A stretch of 28,999 bases of DNA from Cycloclasticus sp. (GTDB lineage Bacteria > Pseudomonadota > Gammaproteobacteria > Methylococcales > Cycloclasticaceae): NCBI GenBank assembly GCA_018066825.1, contig JAGPVU010000110.1:1-28999 (forward strand), read 5' to 3'. The notes under the pieces are model-generated. The model had not been told where the DNA came from. It made no database searches and saw nothing but the letters and a program-made list of their open reading frames with translations. Position 1 is the first letter of the stretch; each line of letters opens with the position of its first letter. The position numbers and the translations under genes are program-made. Below, piece by piece: positions 26,832 through 28,999 of the stretch.

Positions 26832-26981
26832 CAATGGTCGCCTAGCTTGGCTGGCTAATATGTATTCCCTATTCAATATCCCTATTGATGATGCTGTCCC
26901 TAGCATCTCCTTATATTTGGGTACAATCCGTGTTAAATACAATCCTTGTCTATCAAGATCCTTCTTGAATAATTTGGCGAC
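26800..26981 (-). ncRNA. CsrB/RsmY-type small RNA (CsrA/RsmA-sequestering)
   Basis: Read on the minus strand this roughly 180-base stretch has eight GGA triplets (plus-strand TCC at 26959, 26943, 26927, 26908, 26897, 26879, 26866 and 26822). Every one is in the context A-N-GGA, the CsrA/RsmA recognition core. Three are in loops of perfect 6-bp hairpins: TCAAGA/TCTTGA with loop AGGA (26953-26968), GATGCT/AGCATC with loop AGGGAC (26890-26907), and TCAATA/TATTGA with loop GGGA (26873-26888). Two others lie in ACAAGGATTGT and ACACGGATTGT, close to the CsrA SELEX consensus. The RNA ends in a strong terminator. A -10 box and a GacA-type palindrome precede it at the spacing known from rsmY/rsmZ. The predicted function is to titrate CsrA/RsmA under GacS/GacA control. 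The 5' end is predicted, and the exact family member cannot be named by eye. Confidence 0.86.
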
Positions 26982-26987
26982 ATGGGA

Positions 26988-27014
26988 AGTATAGGCACTC
27001 ATTCATAATTGCAA
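26988..27014 (-). promoter_or_regulatory. Core promoter of the CsrB/RsmY-type RNA
   Basis: On the minus strand TATACT (26988-26993) matches five of six -10 bases. TTGCAA (27009-27014) stands 15 bases upstream as a poor -35, as expected for a promoter that needs an activator. The predicted start is near 26981. Confidence 0.6.
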
Positions 27015-27036
27015 CATCATCAATGCTTTCATTTAC

Positions 27037-27054
27037 TGTAAGCATATGCTTATA
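27037..27054 (-). promoter_or_regulatory. GacA/UvrY-type upstream activating site
   Basis: The 18-mer TGTAAGCATATGCTTATA matches the GacA-box consensus TGTAAG-N6-CTTACA at 11 of the 12 fixed positions and contains a 14-bp perfect palindrome (27039-27052). Its centre is about 64 bases upstream of the predicted small-RNA start, the place where this site sits in pseudomonad rsmY and rsmZ promoters. It also lies about 100 bases upstream of the aldehyde oxidoreductase start on the other side. Confidence 0.8.
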
Positions 27055-27086
27055 GTGGTGATACTTTTCTCATCCCTACAAATCTA

Positions 27087-27115
27087 TTGTTTTTTTTACA
27101 TATCACTATTATTAT
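27087..27115 (+). promoter_or_regulatory. Candidate promoter of the aldehyde oxidoreductase gene
   Basis: TTGTTT (27087-27092) and TATTAT (27110-27115) are separated by exactly 17 bases. This would give a leader of about 30 bases before the ATG at 27153. The -10 matches five of six consensus bases, the -35 only three. Confidence 0.4.
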
Positions 27116-27152
27116 GATGAGCCAATTACACTATTTTTAAGAGGATTCGATT

Positions 27153-28999
27153 ATGAGTTGGACAGGAAACGTTCTACGTATAAATCTAACTGACCGCACA
27201 GCAACGCCTGAACCTCTAAACATGGAGTGGGCTCACCTGTACCTTGGGCAGCGCGGTCTAGGGACTAAATACTTATCTGAAGAAGTCGACCCTAAAACAG
27301 ATCCTTTATCGCCTGAAAACACCTTGTACATGGTAACCGGACCACTAACTGGCACTATGGCTTCAACCGGCGGTCGCTACTCTTGCGTTACGATCAGTCC
27401 ACTAACCAAGGCTTTAGCGTGCTCAAATTCTGGCGGTTTTTTTGGTAACGAAATGAAATGCGCCGGTTGGGATATGATTATCCTTGAAGGCAAAGCTAGC
27501 TCGCCTGTCTATATCAGTATCGTTAACGACGAATGCAAAATCCTCCCCGCTGATGAAATTTGGGGCAAATCAGTTTGGGAAGCTGATGAATGGTTACACC
27601 ATAAGCATCAAGACCCTCAGCTTCGAATTGCTGCCATTGGGATCCCTGGCGAACGTGGCAACCTCTATTCTGCTATTGTTAACGACTTGCATCGAGCTGC
27701 CGGACGATCTGGTGTCGGTACTGTTATGGGCTCAAAAAATGTGAAGGCGGTGACTCTCCGTGGCACTAAAGGTGTCGGTAACATCAAAGACCCTAAACGA
27801 TTTTTTGTGGCGACTCAAAAAGCCAAAGACATCATTGCTAACAATGAAATGGTGCAAGGGTTAAGCGCCCTTGGCACCAACGTAATGATGAATCATATGA
27901 ACGAAGTCGGTGCATTACCGGCTAGAAACTGGCAAGACAGCACCTTTCCAAATGCCTCTAAATTATCAAGCGAGGCGATGGCCGTGCCTAGAAAAAGTGA
28001 TGGCAAGCCCAATTTAACCCGTAACGCCGGCTGCTTTGCCTGTACCATTTCTTGCGGGCGCATTTCGACTATTGACCCTGAACATTTCAGTATCAAAAAT
28101 AGAGAAGACATCCACAAACATTTCAAAGGCAATTCAGGCGGCAATGAATACGAAGCAGCTTGGGCACTGGGTGTTGATACCGGTGTTGATGATTTGGATG
28201 CTGTTACCTATGCCAATTTTGTTTGTAACGAACAAGCCATGGATCCCATTACTGCAGGTGCAACTATAGCGGCAGCTATGGAATTATTCGAACTCGGTCT
28301 AGTAACCAAAGAAAACACCGGTGGTATCGACTTGCGATTTGGTAATGCTGAGGCAATGGTTGAATGCATTGAACTACTCGCCAAGCACGAGGGTTTTGGT
28401 ATCGAACTAGCTGAAGGCTCGTTACGCTTTTGCACAAAATATGGCCGCCCGGATTTAGCCATCGTAGTTAAAGGACAAGAATTTCCAGCGTACGATGCCC
28501 GCGCTGTAAAAGGCATGGGCTTAGGCTATGCCACCTCTAATCGCGGCGCATGTCACGTACGTGGCTACACCAACGGTTCAGAAACTGCAGGCGTACCATT
28601 TAAAACAGACCCATTAGCGACCGAAGGCAAAGCCGAATTATTAATGGCCTTTCAAGACACTACCAGCGTATTTGACTCTGCCGGCATATGTACCTTCTCA
28701 TCATTCGCCCAGGGAATTGAAGAAGTTGCCGAGCAAATTGATGCTGCCTGTGAAGGCGACTGGACCGGAGAGAGCTTAATGCTGCTTGGTGAGCGCGTTT
28801 GGAATTTAGAGCGCGAATACAACAATAGCCTTGGCTTTACGTCTGCTGATGACACCTTACCGCCGCGCTTATTAACCGAGCCCGTTAAAGAAGGCCCCGC
28901 CAAAGGACACGTCTGTGAACTCGATCAGATGTTACCCGAATATTACGATATTCGTGGCTGGAATCAAGACGGTACGTTAAAAGACGACACTAAAAAACG
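27153..28999 (+). CDS. Aldehyde ferredoxin oxidoreductase (tungsten/molybdenum), 3' end outside window
   Basis: Oxidises aldehydes to carboxylic acids with a bis-pyranopterin tungsten (or molybdenum) cofactor and a [4Fe-4S] cluster. The frame starts at ATG 27153, preceded by AGAGGA, and is open to the edge: 615 codons of a family of about 605-620, so only a short tail is missing. The cluster ligands are C294, C297 and C301 in CFACTISC, with the fourth at C513 in DSAGICTF. Pterin-binding blocks are GGFFGNEMKCAGWD (94-107) and NDLHRAAGRSGVGTVMGSKN (177-196). The active-site stretch is PAYDARAVKGMGLGYATSN followed by RGACHVRG with H468. The N-terminus MSWTGNVLRINL is typical. Electron-accepting partner genes, if any, lie beyond the window. 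The aldehyde substrate cannot be read from sequence. Confidence 0.94.
   Translation, partial: MSWTGNVLRINLTDRTATPEPLNMEWAHLYLGQRGLGTKYLSEEVDPKTDPLSPENTLYMVTGPLTGTMASTGGRYSCVTISPLTKALACSNSGGFFGNEMKCAGWDMIILEGKASSPVYISIVNDECKILPADEIWGKSVWEADEWLHHKHQDPQLRIAAIGIPGERGNLYSAIVNDLHRAAGRSGVGTVMGSKNVKAVTLRGTKGVGNIKDPKRFFVATQKAKDIIANNEMVQGLSALGTNVMMNHMNEVGALPARNWQDSTFPNASKLSSEAMAVPRKSDGKPNLTRNAGCFACTISCGRISTIDPEHFSIKNREDIHKHFKGNSGGNEYEAAWALGVDTGVDDLDAVTYANFVCNEQAMDPITAGATIAAAMELFELGLVTKENTGGIDLRFGNAEAMVECIELLAKHEGFGIELAEGSLRFCTKYGRPDLAIVVKGQEFPAYDARAVKGMGLGYATSNRGACHVRGYTNGSETAGVPFKTDPLATEGKAELLMAFQDTTSVFDSAGICTFSSFAQGIEEVAEQIDAACEGDWTGESLMLLGERVWNLEREYNNSLGFTSADDTLPPRLLTEPVKEGPAKGHVCELDQMLPEYYDIRGWNQDGTLKDDTKK

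Noticed and set aside
26781..27002. 73-codon minus-strand open frame in the typA-AOR gap
   Set aside because: It runs straight through the terminator hairpin and U-run, uses many codons rare in its neighbours (ATA, AGG, AGA, GGG), has no ribosome site, and its start lies upstream of the predicted promoter -10. It is better explained by the small RNA.
1..28999. CRISPR arrays, insertion sequences, prophage genes, tRNA or rRNA genes
   Set aside because: I found no spaced direct repeats, transposase, integrase or tRNA-like cloverleaf; the window is core chromosome.

Overview
This is a stretch of Gammaproteobacterial chromosome, probably from a marine or free-living, oxygen-using organism of moderate G+C. 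The gene content and order match the conserved gammaproteobacterial block around def-fmt-rsmB / dprA-smg-topA-tsaC-aroE. The heme gene hemF encodes the oxygen-dependent enzyme. I cannot name the genus; several orders with this synteny would fit. Almost all of the window is ordinary, well-conserved core genome with tight, operon-like spacing.

Layout. (1) 1-1525: oligopeptidase A (prlC), minus strand, cut by the window edge. (2) 1722-2249: gamma-carbonic-anhydrase-like protein. (3) 2325-3996: a YuxH-type EAL-HDOD protein followed by a small PilZ protein, suggesting c-di-GMP-linked signalling. (4) 3993-5848, minus: hemB-aroE. (5) 5849-6264: a 400-base gap with no convincing gene, then a solitary MlaC/Ttg2D-like periplasmic protein (6265-6927). 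(6) 6932-13961, minus: a seven-gene run transcribed in the order LysM protein, dprA, smg, topA, purE, tsaC, hemF. (7) 14093-24431, plus: def, fmt, rsmB, a DUF4390 protein, the NtrY-like sensor kinase, the NtrX-like regulator, trkA, trkH and a SAM methyltransferase, most of them overlapping or only a few bases apart. (8) 24499-26784: a rhodanese protein and the ribosome-associated GTPase typA/bipA. (9) 26785-27152: an apparently empty gap that holds the most interesting object of the window. (10) 27153-end: a tungsten/molybdenum aldehyde ferredoxin oxidoreductase, nearly complete.

Main discovery. The gap between typA and the aldehyde oxidoreductase looks empty but reads, on the minus strand, as a complete gene for a CsrB/RsmY-type small RNA, a sponge for the translational regulator CsrA/RsmA. 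About 180 bases contain eight GGA triplets, all in the context A-N-GGA. Three lie in the loops of perfect 6-bp hairpins, and two lie in near-copies of the CsrA SELEX consensus (ACANGGATTGT). The transcript would end in an 11-bp hairpin followed by a U-run. Upstream are a -10 box (TATACT) and, centred about 64 bases before the predicted start, an 18-bp palindrome, TGTAAGCATATGCTTATA. That differs by one base from the GacA/UvrY activating-site consensus TGTAAG-N6-CTTACA and sits where it does in pseudomonad rsmY/rsmZ promoters. The window therefore seems to contain the output RNA of the organism's GacS/GacA-Csr pathway, next to and divergent from a metalloenzyme gene.

Other points of note are an NtrX regulator lacking the sigma-54-contacting GAFTGA loop and one arginine-finger position, a PBG synthase with the aspartate-type (non-zinc) metal site, and an orphan MlaC-like protein.
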